A stretch of 64,000 bases of DNA, taken from contig NZ_CP061703.1 in NCBI RefSeq assembly GCF_014764305.1, positions 1,456,800 to 1,520,799 on the forward strand, read 5' to 3'. The position numbers and the translations under genes were made by a program. This DNA comes from Mesoflavibacter profundi. GTDB lineage: Bacteria > Bacteroidota > Bacteroidia > Flavobacteriales > Flavobacteriaceae. Under the pieces are notes generated by a model, which worked only from the letters and a program-made list of their open reading frames with translations, was not told the origin of the DNA and ran no database searches. Below, in pieces: positions 55,937 to 64,000 of the stretch. Each line of letters opens with the position of its first letter. Position 1 is the first letter of the stretch.

Positions 55937-55969
55937 TGCTAAAACAAAGTTTTAACAATAAATTCACGT

Positions 55970-58849
55970 ATGAAAAAAAGTTTTTTATTTTTCTTATTTG
56001 GAATTTTCTCAGCAGTTTCAATGCTTGCGCAGCAAACCACTGTTAAAGGTAGTGTGAAAGATGCAGTAACAGATGAGCCAATTCCAGATGTAACAGTAAC
56101 AATTGAAGAATCAGACTTAACGACTAAGACAGATGCTTTAGGTCAGTTTATCTTCAAGCAAAATTTACCATTAGGAGAACAAATCCTAAAAATTGAAAAA
56201 GTAGATTACACCACAAAAAGATTTCCTATTGTGGTTAATGAAGGTAAAACATTAGATATTCAGGATATGACTTTATCCTACAATGCTAGTGATAAAAAAG
56301 ATCTTTATATCATTTCAATTTCAGATGATCAATTAAATAGTGAAGATGACGGATTAACAAGTAACGTATCTGGTTTATTACAATCTTCAAGAGATGCTTT
56401 TTTAAACGCTGCAGCATTTGATTTTAGTGCTACATTTTTTAGACCAAGAGGACTTGATAATGCCAATGGTAAAGTTCTTATTAATGGTTTAGAAATGAAT
56501 AAACAAGCTACAGGTAGACCTCAATGGGGAAATTGGGGAGGAATTAACGACTTACAACGTAATCAAGAATTCTCTATGGGTATTTCGCCAAACGACTATA
56601 ATTTTGGTGACCTAGCAGGAACAAACAACATTGTAATGCGCGCTTCTAAATACCGTGAAGGTGGACGTTTATCTTTTGCTTCTGCAAACAGAAGTTACGA
56701 AGGACGTATCATGGCTAGCTACAGTTCTGGACTAATGGAAGATGGTTGGGCTTATAGCTTATTAGCATCTAGACGTTTTGGTGATGGTGGATATGTAGAA
56801 GGAACACTTTACGATGCAAATTCTTTTGTAGCAGTTGTAGAGAAAAAAATAAACGAAAAACATAGTTTAAACTTTACATCTATCTACGCTCAAAACAGAA
56901 GAGGTAGATCTACTGCAATTACAGAAGAAGTTTTTAACTTAAAAGGAAGACAATACAACCCATTTTGGGGAGAACAAGATGGAGAGATAAGAAACTCTAG
57001 AATTAGAAGAATTGAAGAGCCAATTTTAATGTTAAATCATTATTGGGATATTTCAGAAAAAACTTCTATCAATACAAACATAGGATATCAATTTGGAGAA
57101 GTAGGAAACACTAGAATTGATAATGGAGGAACAAGATTAGTAAGATTTAATGGTCAAGATAGCTACATTGGTGGAGCACGTAATACAGATCCAACATACT
57201 ATCAAAACTTACCAAGCTACATTTTAAATGTAGATGGTGGTCCAACAGCATACGATTACGAACAAGCTTACATTGCACAACAAAGTTTTGTAAACGATGG
57301 TCAATTTGATTGGAATGCGCTTTATACTGCAAATTCTACTTTTGAAAATTCAGTTTATGCTATACAAGAAGATAGAATAGACGATAAGCAATTAATGGCT
57401 AATATTATTTTAGATACAGAATTGTCAGATAATATTAGATTAAATGCTGCTGTTAATTACAGAAATTTAAAAAGTGAAAACTTCGCAATAGTATCTGATT
57501 TATTAGGAGGATCAGGATATTTAGATGTAGACTTTTTCTCTGATGAACCAGCACAAAACACAGAAGGAACATTAACTACAGCACAATCTGATGTTAGAAA
57601 TCCTAACAGAATTGCTCAAGAAGGAGATAGATATAAATATAACTATGAAATTGATGCCAATGTTGTAAGTGGATTTGCTCAAGCAGTATTTAACTACAGT
57701 AAAGTAGATTTTTATTTAGGAGGAAACATATCTAAAACAGATTACCAAAGAAACGGACTTTTTGAAAATGGATATTTCGTAGGCAATTCATTTGGAAAAG
57801 GACCAAAAGTAGAATATGAAAACTTTGGCGCAAAAGCTGGTTTAACTTATAAAATTTCTGGACGTCACTTATTAGACTTTAACGGTGTTTATATGACAAA
57901 AGCACCAAGTATTAGAAATGCATTTGCAAATGTTAGACAATCTAATATGCTTTTAGAAGATGTAGATAGCGAGAAAATTTCTAGTGTAGATGCAAGTTAT
58001 ATTTTCCGTTCTCCAATAGTTAAAGCTAGACTTACAGGATTTTATTCTACAACTAAAAATGGAACAGATACAGGATTCTTCTTTAGCGAAGGTGCAGGAA
58101 GCAACTTAGTGCAAGAAGCAATTACTGATATAGAAACGCAACGTATAGGAGGAGAATTAGGTATCGAAGCACAAGTAACACCAACTATCAAATTAAAAGG
58201 TGCAGCTTCTGTTGGTCAGTATATTTACAATAATAACCCTAACTTGACTTACTATAGTCAAGAGTTTGGTACAGGTAAAGCAATTTTTGGTGATGGTACA
58301 ACAAACCTTAAAAACTTACATGTAGCAGGTGGACCAGAAAGAGCATTCCAAATAGGTTTTGAATATAGAGATCCAGACTATTGGAATATTGGTGTAACGG
58401 CTAACCATTTCTCTAACGCATATGTAGATCCAAGTGCATTAAAAAGAAGTGCAGCATTTGTAACAGATCCAGAATTATACACAGAAACACAATTTCAAGA
58501 TAACACTCAAGGTGGACAAACTTACGTAGTAACAGGTGGAGAAATTAATGATGTAGATCCTGAAATTGCTAGACAATTATTACAACAAGAACAATTTGAT
58601 GATTACATGTTAGTAAACATAATTGGTGGTAAATCATGGAAAGTTAATGATTATTTTGTTGGTTTCTTCGCAACAATTAATAACGTCTTTAATCAAGAAT
58701 ACCGTACAGGTGGATTTGAGCAATCAAGACGTGTAGATTACAGAAGCCAATTACAAGAACAAACTAATCCAAACGGACCAGTATTTGGTAATCGTTACTT
58801 TTTTGGTAACGGAACTACTTATTATTTAAACGTTTACGTAAGATTTTAA
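55970..58849 (+). CDS. TonB-dependent outer-membrane receptor with carboxypeptidase-regulatory-like domain
   Basis: A 959-residue receptor: signal peptide (ends SMLAQ), carboxypeptidase-regulatory-like domain (about 21-108, VKGSVKDAVTDEPIPDVTVTI), plug domain (about 130-235, with FRPRGLDNANGKVLINGLEMN) and a large beta-barrel ending in YYLNVYVRF. The plug lacks a clean TonB box that I can point to. It is the paralogous counterpart of the receptor at 49967 and is followed 33 bases later by its own lipoprotein gene. Ligand unknown. Confidence 0.93.
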   Translation: MKKSFLFFLFGIFSAVSMLAQQTTVKGSVKDAVTDEPIPDVTVTIEESDLTTKTDALGQFIFKQNLPLGEQILKIEKVDYTTKRFPIVVNEGKTLDIQDMTLSYNASDKKDLYIISISDDQLNSEDDGLTSNVSGLLQSSRDAFLNAAAFDFSATFFRPRGLDNANGKVLINGLEMNKQATGRPQWGNWGGINDLQRNQEFSMGISPNDYNFGDLAGTNNIVMRASKYREGGRLSFASANRSYEGRIMASYSSGLMEDGWAYSLLASRRFGDGGYVEGTLYDANSFVAVVEKKINEKHSLNFTSIYAQNRRGRSTAITEEVFNLKGRQYNPFWGEQDGEIRNSRIRRIEEPILMLNHYWDISEKTSINTNIGYQFGEVGNTRIDNGGTRLVRFNGQDSYIGGARNTDPTYYQNLPSYILNVDGGPTAYDYEQAYIAQQSFVNDGQFDWNALYTANSTFENSVYAIQEDRIDDKQLMANIILDTELSDNIRLNAAVNYRNLKSENFAIVSDLLGGSGYLDVDFFSDEPAQNTEGTLTTAQSDVRNPNRIAQEGDRYKYNYEIDANVVSGFAQAVFNYSKVDFYLGGNISKTDYQRNGLFENGYFVGNSFGKGPKVEYENFGAKAGLTYKISGRHLLDFNGVYMTKAPSIRNAFANVRQSNMLLEDVDSEKISSVDASYIFRSPIVKARLTGFYSTTKNGTDTGFFFSEGAGSNLVQEAITDIETQRIGGELGIEAQVTPTIKLKGAASVGQYIYNNNPNLTYYSQEFGTGKAIFGDGTTNLKNLHVAGGPERAFQIGFEYRDPDYWNIGVTANHFSNAYVDPSALKRSAAFVTDPELYTETQFQDNTQGGQTYVVTGGEINDVDPEIARQLLQQEQFDDYMLVNIIGGKSWKVNDYFVGFFATINNVFNQEYRTGGFEQSRRVDYRSQLQEQTNPNGPVFGNRYFFGNGTTYYLNVYVRF

Positions 58850-58882
58850 TTATATTTATAGAAAAAATAAATTCAAGAAAAA

Positions 58883-60235
58883 ATGAAAAGATTTAATTTA
58901 AACAAAATAGCAGTACTATTAGTAAGCTTAGTAGTTCTAACAGGCTGTGTAAAAGACGATAATTTTGATGTTCCTTCGGGAATTGACGGAAGTGCAGATT
59001 ACCCAAACTCAGAAGCAGTGTTTAACCCATTAAGCGGTGTATTAGGTGCTTTTGGAAGTAACGGAAACGAAGCTTTTACTTTTGATGCAGCAAGTGAAAC
59101 TGTAACAGAAAAATATACTGTTGGTTATGTGGTATCAAGTGATGAAGGAGGAAATTTCTATAAGCAATTAGTAATACAAGATGCTCCAGAAAATCCTACA
59201 GCAGCAATAGTAGTACAAGTTGATAAAAACCCAATGTTTACTCAATATGAATTTGGACGTAAAGTATTTGTTAAACTTAATGGATTAACTGTTGGAGAAG
59301 GAAACGGAGTTTTACAACTTGGTCGTTTAGATGGAGATGAAATTGGTAGAATACCAAGTACATTAGTTCAAGACTATATTATTAGAACAGATGAAGTAGC
59401 TACTATAGTTCCAAAAGAAGTAACAATTTCAGAATTTAGTGAAGCTTTAGAAAGCCAATACATCCGATTAAACGACATGCAATTTAATAGCAACTTAGTA
59501 GTAGGAAACACTACTACATTTGCTTCAGAATCTAATGATAGTTTTGACGGTGAACGTTTACTAGAAAGTTGTGCAACAGGAAGTAGTGTGATTTTAAGTA
59601 CAAGTACATTTTCAGATTTTAAAGGATTACCATTACCTGCAAATAGAGGTAGTATAGATGGAGTATTAACTAGAGATTACTTTGATGATTTTTATACAAT
59701 ATACATTAATACACCAGAAGCTATCAATTTTGATAACGACTTAAGATGTGATCCATTATTCGAAGACGATTTCTCTGCAGGAAATTTAGATAAATGGACG
59801 CCTTACAACGTAACAGGAACGCAAGAGTGGTATTACAACACTTTTGGAAATCCGGATGACAGTGCAACAATGTCTGGTTATGCTGGAGGAGCACAAACTA
59901 ATGAAGATTGGTTAATCTCTTTACCTATAGATTTATCAAATACGCCAAGTGCTTTCTTAACATTCCAAACTGTAAAAAGATACAACGGTAATGATATAGA
60001 AGTATTTTATGCAACAGATTATAACGGTGGTGACCCAACAACAGATGGTACTTGGGTAGCTTTATCTCCAACTTTAGATACTAACACTGGTAGTTGGTCT
60101 TCTTGGACGGATTCAGGATCTTTAGATCTTTCTGCTGCTGCAGGAGGTAATGTATTTATTGCATTTAAATATACATCTACAAGTTCTGCTGCTGCAACTT
60201 GGGAAGTAGATAACGTAAAAGTTTCTGCAGAATAA
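58883..60235 (+). CDS. DUF5689 and choice-of-anchor J surface lipoprotein, partner of the second TonB receptor
   Basis: A 450-residue lipoprotein: LTGC lipobox (cysteine at about residue 22) followed by VKDD, which fits the lysine-acidic surface-export signal of Bacteroidetes lipoproteins. A DUF5689 OB-fold-like domain spans about 45-285 (YTVGYVVSSDEGGNFYKQLVIQD), then a choice-of-anchor J jelly roll about 290-448 (FSAGNLDKWTPYN, NEDWLISLPIDLSN, ATWEVDNVKVS). DUF5689 proteins are often found near or fused to extracellular nucleases in this phylum, which agrees with the EEP gene next door. I infer a nucleic-acid-capturing role; binding itself cannot be seen. Confidence 0.85.
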   Translation: MKRFNLNKIAVLLVSLVVLTGCVKDDNFDVPSGIDGSADYPNSEAVFNPLSGVLGAFGSNGNEAFTFDAASETVTEKYTVGYVVSSDEGGNFYKQLVIQDAPENPTAAIVVQVDKNPMFTQYEFGRKVFVKLNGLTVGEGNGVLQLGRLDGDEIGRIPSTLVQDYIIRTDEVATIVPKEVTISEFSEALESQYIRLNDMQFNSNLVVGNTTTFASESNDSFDGERLLESCATGSSVILSTSTFSDFKGLPLPANRGSIDGVLTRDYFDDFYTIYINTPEAINFDNDLRCDPLFEDDFSAGNLDKWTPYNVTGTQEWYYNTFGNPDDSATMSGYAGGAQTNEDWLISLPIDLSNTPSAFLTFQTVKRYNGNDIEVFYATDYNGGDPTTDGTWVALSPTLDTNTGSWSSWTDSGSLDLSAAAGGNVFIAFKYTSTSSAAATWEVDNVKVSAE

Positions 60236-60260
60236 TAATTTCTAAAGAACTTTAATTAAT

Positions 60261-60291
60261 AAAAAAACCTGCTATCTTTAGCAGGTTTTTT
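60261..60291 (+). terminator. terminator after the second receptor-lipoprotein pair
   Basis: A 13-bp stem with core CCTGCTA/TAGCAGG (60262-60274, 60279-60291), a TCTT loop and T run, 26 bases past the stop. It ends ten bases before the next start. Confidence 0.9.
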
Positions 60292-60301
60292 ATTTTATAC
60301 C

Positions 60302-60676
60302 ATGACAACATTTGATCAGTTCTTCTTTGCTATATTTTCTGCATTTAAATCTAAGTTTAAACAAAAAGCTAATACTATTGCTTTATTTTATATATCGCTG
60401 CTTCAAATCGCATTATTATTTGTTACAGGTGCATTTTTAGTAACGTTTCTTAGTAAAATGCATGTTAAAACAATGTCTACTTCTAATTTCTGGACATTAT
60501 TCATCATATTTTCAATAATGATTCATTTTAAAAATTGGATGAAATATAATGGCAAAAGCCGAAAGGTTTTAAACGCAAAATTCAATAAAAGTAAAAACAG
60601 CTACAATACAAGTATACTTTTATTATTACCTGTAGGTTGTATTATTTTAGGATTAATTCTTTTAAAAAGTATTTGA
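60302..60676 (+). CDS. small membrane protein of unknown function
   Basis: A 124-residue protein with three hydrophobic segments (about 26-49, 59-74 and 103-121) and basic loops (KNWMKYNGKSRKVLNAKFNKSKNS). I recognise no family. The ATG lies ten bases after the terminator of the upstream operon, so its promoter must lie within or just upstream of that hairpin, or it depends on read-through. It is convergent with the deacetylase gene, two bases away. Confidence 0.7.
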   Translation: MTTFDQFFFAIFSAFKSKFKQKANTIALFYISLLQIALLFVTGAFLVTFLSKMHVKTMSTSNFWTLFIIFSIMIHFKNWMKYNGKSRKVLNAKFNKSKNSYNTSILLLLPVGCIILGLILLKSI

Positions 60677-60678
60677 TC

Positions 60679-61584
60679 TTAAAAGAAGATATCTTGAGCT
60701 AATCTATAAGTGTTGGCATGTGCGCTAACAATTACCTTAATATCTGGACTATAACCGCCACCCATACTGCACATTACCGGTATATTTTGGGACTTACAGG
60801 TTTCTAAAACAAATTTGTCGCGCTGTTTACAGCCTTCTATAGTTAAGCTAAGTTTGCCTAGTTTATCTGTAGCAATAACATCAACACCACATAAGTAGTA
60901 AATAAAATCGGGTTGTTCTTTTTCTATTAATTGCGGCAGTACTTTTTTTAATATAGATAAATACTCACTATCTCCAACATTATTATCTAATTCAATATCT
61001 AAATCGCTTTGTTCTTTTTTAAATGGATAGTTGTTTTTTCCGTGCATAGAAAAGGTAAAAACTGAGGCGTCGTTTTTAAAAATTTCTGCAGTACCATTAC
61101 CTTGATGTACATCTAAATCTACAATTAAAACTTTTTTAACTAAACCATTTTTTAAAAGAAATCTGGCGCCTATTGCTTGGTCATTAAGCATGCAAAATGC
61201 TTCGCCACGGTTAGTGTACGCATGATGTGTACCTCCAGCAATATTCATAGCAATACCGTATTTTAAGGCATATTCACTAGCCTTTATGGTGCCATCTGCA
61301 ATAATAATTTCACGTTCAATTAATAATTCACTTAACGGAAACCCAATTTTTCTTGCAGCACGTTGGTCTAGTGTTATATTTAATAAATCATAAAAGTAGT
61401 TGGCATCATGGACTGCTAAAATGGGATTTTCATTTAGCATCTTAACAGGCTCAAAAAAATTATCCTCTATACAAGTTCCTTCGTGTAATAATTGTTTTGG
61501 TAATAACTCATATTTTAACATAGGAAACCGATGTCCTTCAGGTAAAGGATGACTGTAAATAGGATGGTAAGCTATTTTTAACAT
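60679..61584 (-). CDS. histone deacetylase-like (acetylpolyamine/acetoin utilisation) zinc hydrolase
   Basis: A 301-residue member of the arginase/deacetylase fold. It shows the active-site histidines in AGGTHHAYTNRGEAFC (His120, His121), the metal-binding VDLDVHQGNGT (Asp158, His160), and a later CGVDVIATDKLGKLSLT with the third metal aspartate. Bacterial members act on acetylated polyamines, short acyl amides or proteins; the substrate is not evident. It lies directly behind tex on the same strand with no gap. Confidence 0.92.
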   Translation of the reverse strand: MLKIAYHPIYSHPLPEGHRFPMLKYELLPKQLLHEGTCIEDNFFEPVKMLNENPILAVHDANYFYDLLNITLDQRAARKIGFPLSELLIEREIIIADGTIKASEYALKYGIAMNIAGGTHHAYTNRGEAFCMLNDQAIGARFLLKNGLVKKVLIVDLDVHQGNGTAEIFKNDASVFTFSMHGKNNYPFKKEQSDLDIELDNNVGDSEYLSILKKVLPQLIEKEQPDFIYYLCGVDVIATDKLGKLSLTIEGCKQRDKFVLETCKSQNIPVMCSMGGGYSPDIKVIVSAHANTYRLAQDIFF

Positions 61585-63708
61585 CTATTTATGTAATTTA
61601 AGTTGAATACGCTTTCGCGGAATATCAACACTCAACACCTTAACAATAATCTGTTGATGTAAATGCACGTGCTCATTCACATCTTTTACAAAACTGTCTG
61701 ATAAGTTAGAGACATGTATTAAACCGCTTTCTTTAATACCAACATCTACAAAACAACCAAATGCAGTAATATTATTAACAATGCCAGGTAATAATTGTCC
61801 TTCGCGTAAATCTTCAATCGTTTTAATGTTTTGATTAAAAGTGAAAACCTTTGCCTGCTCACGTATATCTAAACCTGGTTTTTCTAATTCTTTTACAATG
61901 TCTTCTAAAGTTAAAAGACCAATAGTTTCAGAGGTGTATTTATTTAAATTAATCTGTTTTAAAGTAGACGTATTTCCAATTAATTCTTTTACCGAAACGC
62001 TTTCGTCTTTAGCCATTTTAGTAACAATAGCATAGCTTTCTGGATGTACTGCAGAATCGTCTAACGGATTATCTCCATCTTTAATTCTTAAAAAACCAGC
62101 GCCTTGCTCAAATGCTTTGTCGCCTAATCTTGGTACATTTTTAATGTCTTTTCTATTTAAAAATGCACCTTTTTCGCTTCTATAGTTGACTATGTTTTCT
62201 GCTAATTTTGGACCAATACCAGACACGTAACTTAATAAACTTTTACTTGCAGTATTTATATTTACACCAACTGCATTTACACAATTTTCTACCACAACAT
62301 CTAATTGCTTTTGCAATTTATTTTGGTCTACATCGTGTTGGTATTGTCCAACACCTATAGATTTGGCGTCAATCTTTACTAACTCGGCTAAAGGATCTTG
62401 AAGACGTCGTCCAATTGAAACTGAACCACGAACGGTTACATCGTAATTAGGGAATTCTTCTCGCGCAATTTTTGATGCTGAATAGATACTTGCTCCAGCT
62501 TCGCTAACCACAAAAACTTGTACATCGGTTTTAAATCTAATTTTTCTAACTAAAGCTTCGGTTTCTCTAGATGCTGTTCCGTTACCAATTGCTATAGCTT
62601 CTATTTGATACGCTTCAGTTAACGTGCTTAGCTTTTTTAAAGCTCCAATTTGGTCGTTTTTTGGCGCATGCGGATAAATAGTTTCGTTATGTTTTAAATC
62701 ACCTTTTTCGTCTAAACAAACTACTTTACATCCAGTTCTAAAACCAGGATCTATAGCCAAAACACGTTTTTCGCCTAAAGGAGATCCTAACATTAGTTGT
62801 TTTAAGTTTTTGGCAAAGATGTTTATCGCTTCGTCATCTGCTTTTTCTTTGGCATTTTGTAACGCTTCGTTACTTAACGATGGGAATAATAATCGTTTGT
62901 AAGCATCGGTTATTGCTATTTCTATTTGATCGGCGCAAGCGTTGTCCGATTTTATGATTTTTCGGTCTATACGTTCTAAAGCGCGATCATTATCAATTTC
63001 AATTTTTACACGAATAAAGCCTTCTTTTTCGGCTCTAAGAATAGCTAATAATCTGTGTGATGGTATGCGATTTAGGCTTTCTTCCCAATCAAAATAATCT
63101 TTAAATTTTTGAGCCTCTTCATCTTCTTTTTTTGTTTTTACCACTTTCGTGGAAATCATAGCATAACGCTCTAATTGTTGTCTTAAATTGGTTCTAATAT
63201 CTGTACGTTCGTTAATCCATTCGGCAATAATATGTCTTGCGCCTTCTAAAGCGTCTTCGGTAGATGTTACTTCACCTTTTATGTACTTAACGGCGATGTT
63301 TTTTATATCATTAGCATTTTGACTCATTATGATTTTTGCTAATGGTTCTAGTCCGTTTTTTCTAGCAGTTTCGGCTTTTGTTTTTCGGCTTTTCTTGTAA
63401 GGTAAATATAAATCTTCAAGTGTTGTACTGTCTTGGCAAGCTTCAATTTTTGTTTTTAATTCGTTGGTTAAAACGTCTTGTTCTTCTAATGCTTTTAAGA
63501 TGGTTGCTTTACGTTTTTCAAGTGTTTCAAATTCTTCTTTATATTTAACAATTGCACCAATTTCAACTTCATCTAAATTACCAGTTGCTTCTTTACGATA
63601 TCTAGAAATAAAAGGTACTGTACAATCTTGATTTAAAAGATTAACTGTGTTTTTTATAGAGGTTTCAGTTAGGTTAGTTTTGGATTGGATGTATTGTAAT
63701 AAAAGCAT
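61585..63708 (-). CDS. tex: Tex-family RNA-binding transcription accessory protein
   Basis: Tex is a conserved nucleic-acid-binding protein related to eukaryotic Spt6. The ATG at 63708 (MLLLQYIQSK) gives a 707-residue protein of family-typical start. A frame 22 codons longer is open, but a TAnnTTTG promoter element falls inside the extension, so it is rejected. Domains: N-terminal HtH region (PFISRYRKEATGNLDE), YqgF/RNase H-like domain (LAIDPGFRTGCKV, IAIGNGTASRETE), helix-hairpin-helix pair (SYVSGIGPKLAENIVNYR) and a C-terminal S1 RNA-binding domain (GIVNNITAFGCFVDVGI). Complete. Confidence 0.96.
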   Translation of the reverse strand: MLLLQYIQSKTNLTETSIKNTVNLLNQDCTVPFISRYRKEATGNLDEVEIGAIVKYKEEFETLEKRKATILKALEEQDVLTNELKTKIEACQDSTTLEDLYLPYKKSRKTKAETARKNGLEPLAKIIMSQNANDIKNIAVKYIKGEVTSTEDALEGARHIIAEWINERTDIRTNLRQQLERYAMISTKVVKTKKEDEEAQKFKDYFDWEESLNRIPSHRLLAILRAEKEGFIRVKIEIDNDRALERIDRKIIKSDNACADQIEIAITDAYKRLLFPSLSNEALQNAKEKADDEAINIFAKNLKQLMLGSPLGEKRVLAIDPGFRTGCKVVCLDEKGDLKHNETIYPHAPKNDQIGALKKLSTLTEAYQIEAIAIGNGTASRETEALVRKIRFKTDVQVFVVSEAGASIYSASKIAREEFPNYDVTVRGSVSIGRRLQDPLAELVKIDAKSIGVGQYQHDVDQNKLQKQLDVVVENCVNAVGVNINTASKSLLSYVSGIGPKLAENIVNYRSEKGAFLNRKDIKNVPRLGDKAFEQGAGFLRIKDGDNPLDDSAVHPESYAIVTKMAKDESVSVKELIGNTSTLKQINLNKYTSETIGLLTLEDIVKELEKPGLDIREQAKVFTFNQNIKTIEDLREGQLLPGIVNNITAFGCFVDVGIKESGLIHVSNLSDSFVKDVNEHVHLHQQIIVKVLSVDIPRKRIQLKLHK

Positions 63709-63738
63709 ATAACACGTTTTTCTTGAAAATTTGAATGG

Positions 63739-63746
63739 CAAATATA
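63739..63746 (-). promoter_or_regulatory. candidate -7 element for tex
   Basis: Reads TATATTTG on the minus strand, a match to TAnnTTTG, 30 bases ahead of the chosen tex ATG. It argues against the longer upstream start. Confidence 0.48.
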
Positions 63747-63837
63747 GAAGATATATGTACCAAAAATACGTCATATATCGTATAGTTTTTAGTCTTCTTT
63801 AAACCTAGTTTTGTTTTAAATCATAATTACATTTAAA

Positions 63838-64000
63838 ATGAAACAATTACTATTAATCTTAACCTGCTTTATTTCTTTCCAAACAATTTCTCAAACCAAG
63901 CTATTAAAAGACGTGTCAGGTACTAAGCAAATGTCTGTAGAAGTAACGACACTTTTTAAGCAAAATAAAATAAATGAAGCTTTTCAAATCCTTACGCCAT
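63838..64000 (+). CDS. start of a secreted protein of unknown function, cut by the right edge
   Basis: Fifty-four residues are visible, opening with a signal peptide (MKQLLLILTCFISFQTISQ). The mature part begins TKLLKDVSGTKQMS and continues VEVTTLFKQNKINEAF, which could be the first helix of a DUF3887- or TPR-like fold. Too little is present for a family assignment. It is divergent from tex across a 129-base gap. Confidence 0.65.
   Translation, partial: MKQLLLILTCFISFQTISQTKLLKDVSGTKQMSVEVTTLFKQNKINEAFQILTP

Noticed and set aside
61585-63774. Longer tex start at 63774
   Set aside because: The extra 22 residues look unlike the family N terminus, and a promoter-like element lies inside the extension.

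Overview
The window is chromosomal DNA from a low-GC marine-type member of the Bacteroidetes, most likely family Flavobacteriaceae. The evidence is several proteins ending in type IX secretion (T9SS) sorting domains, lineage-typical families (DUF4270, DUF5689, choice-of-anchor J, GEVED, a DksA-like protein without zinc cysteines), TonB-dependent receptors with carboxypeptidase-regulatory-like N termini, and many TAnnTTTG promoter elements. The genus cannot be fixed from the sequence alone. No rRNA, tRNA, CRISPR array or insertion sequence was seen.

Region 1 (1-5751) is an accessory island. On the minus strand it carries a small XRE regulator, hsdM, hsdS and the start of a DUF262 (GmrS-like) gene that runs off the left edge: a type I restriction-modification locus whose hsdR is not in view. 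Divergent to it is a large serine recombinase whose last 13 codons lie on the antisense strand of the 3' end of glmS. This suggests that the island integrated at glmS and that its recombinase borrows its C-terminal residues from the attachment site. A minus-strand terminator that would serve glmS lies inside the recombinase gene.

Region 2 (5712-14834) is core metabolism and envelope. A minus-strand operon holds a half-length glycogen-synthase-like protein, a DUF4270 lipoprotein and glmS. Divergent from it run panC, panD, a flippase-like membrane protein, an esterase-fold protein lacking its nucleophile serine, and radA.

Region 3 (15068-30200) is a 15 kb block of three T9SS cargo genes. The first two are giant paralogues with GEVED, choice-of-anchor D, thrombospondin type 3, LamG and an unassigned C-terminal module. 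The third is a PQQ-type glucose/sorbosone dehydrogenase carrying the same accessory domains.

Region 4 (30320-49807) is mostly housekeeping: ileS, a DksA-like gene, a DUF4097-like secreted protein, lspA, a 5-formyltetrahydrofolate cyclo-ligase gene, a protease/RimK/AstE-like trio, uvrC, a patatin-barrel fusion, hmgA and hppD (tyrosine breakdown), then an operon of a DUF3108 gene, tryptophan 2,3-dioxygenase, an M23 peptidase and pgi.

Region 5 (49807-60300) holds two TonB-dependent receptor genes, each followed by a lipoprotein with a choice-of-anchor J domain, and between them a secreted endonuclease/exonuclease/phosphatase. It looks like a nutrient-uptake locus, perhaps for nucleic acid or phosphoester. 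Region 6 (60302-64000) has a small membrane protein, a tex/histone-deacetylase-like operon and the start of a further secreted protein.
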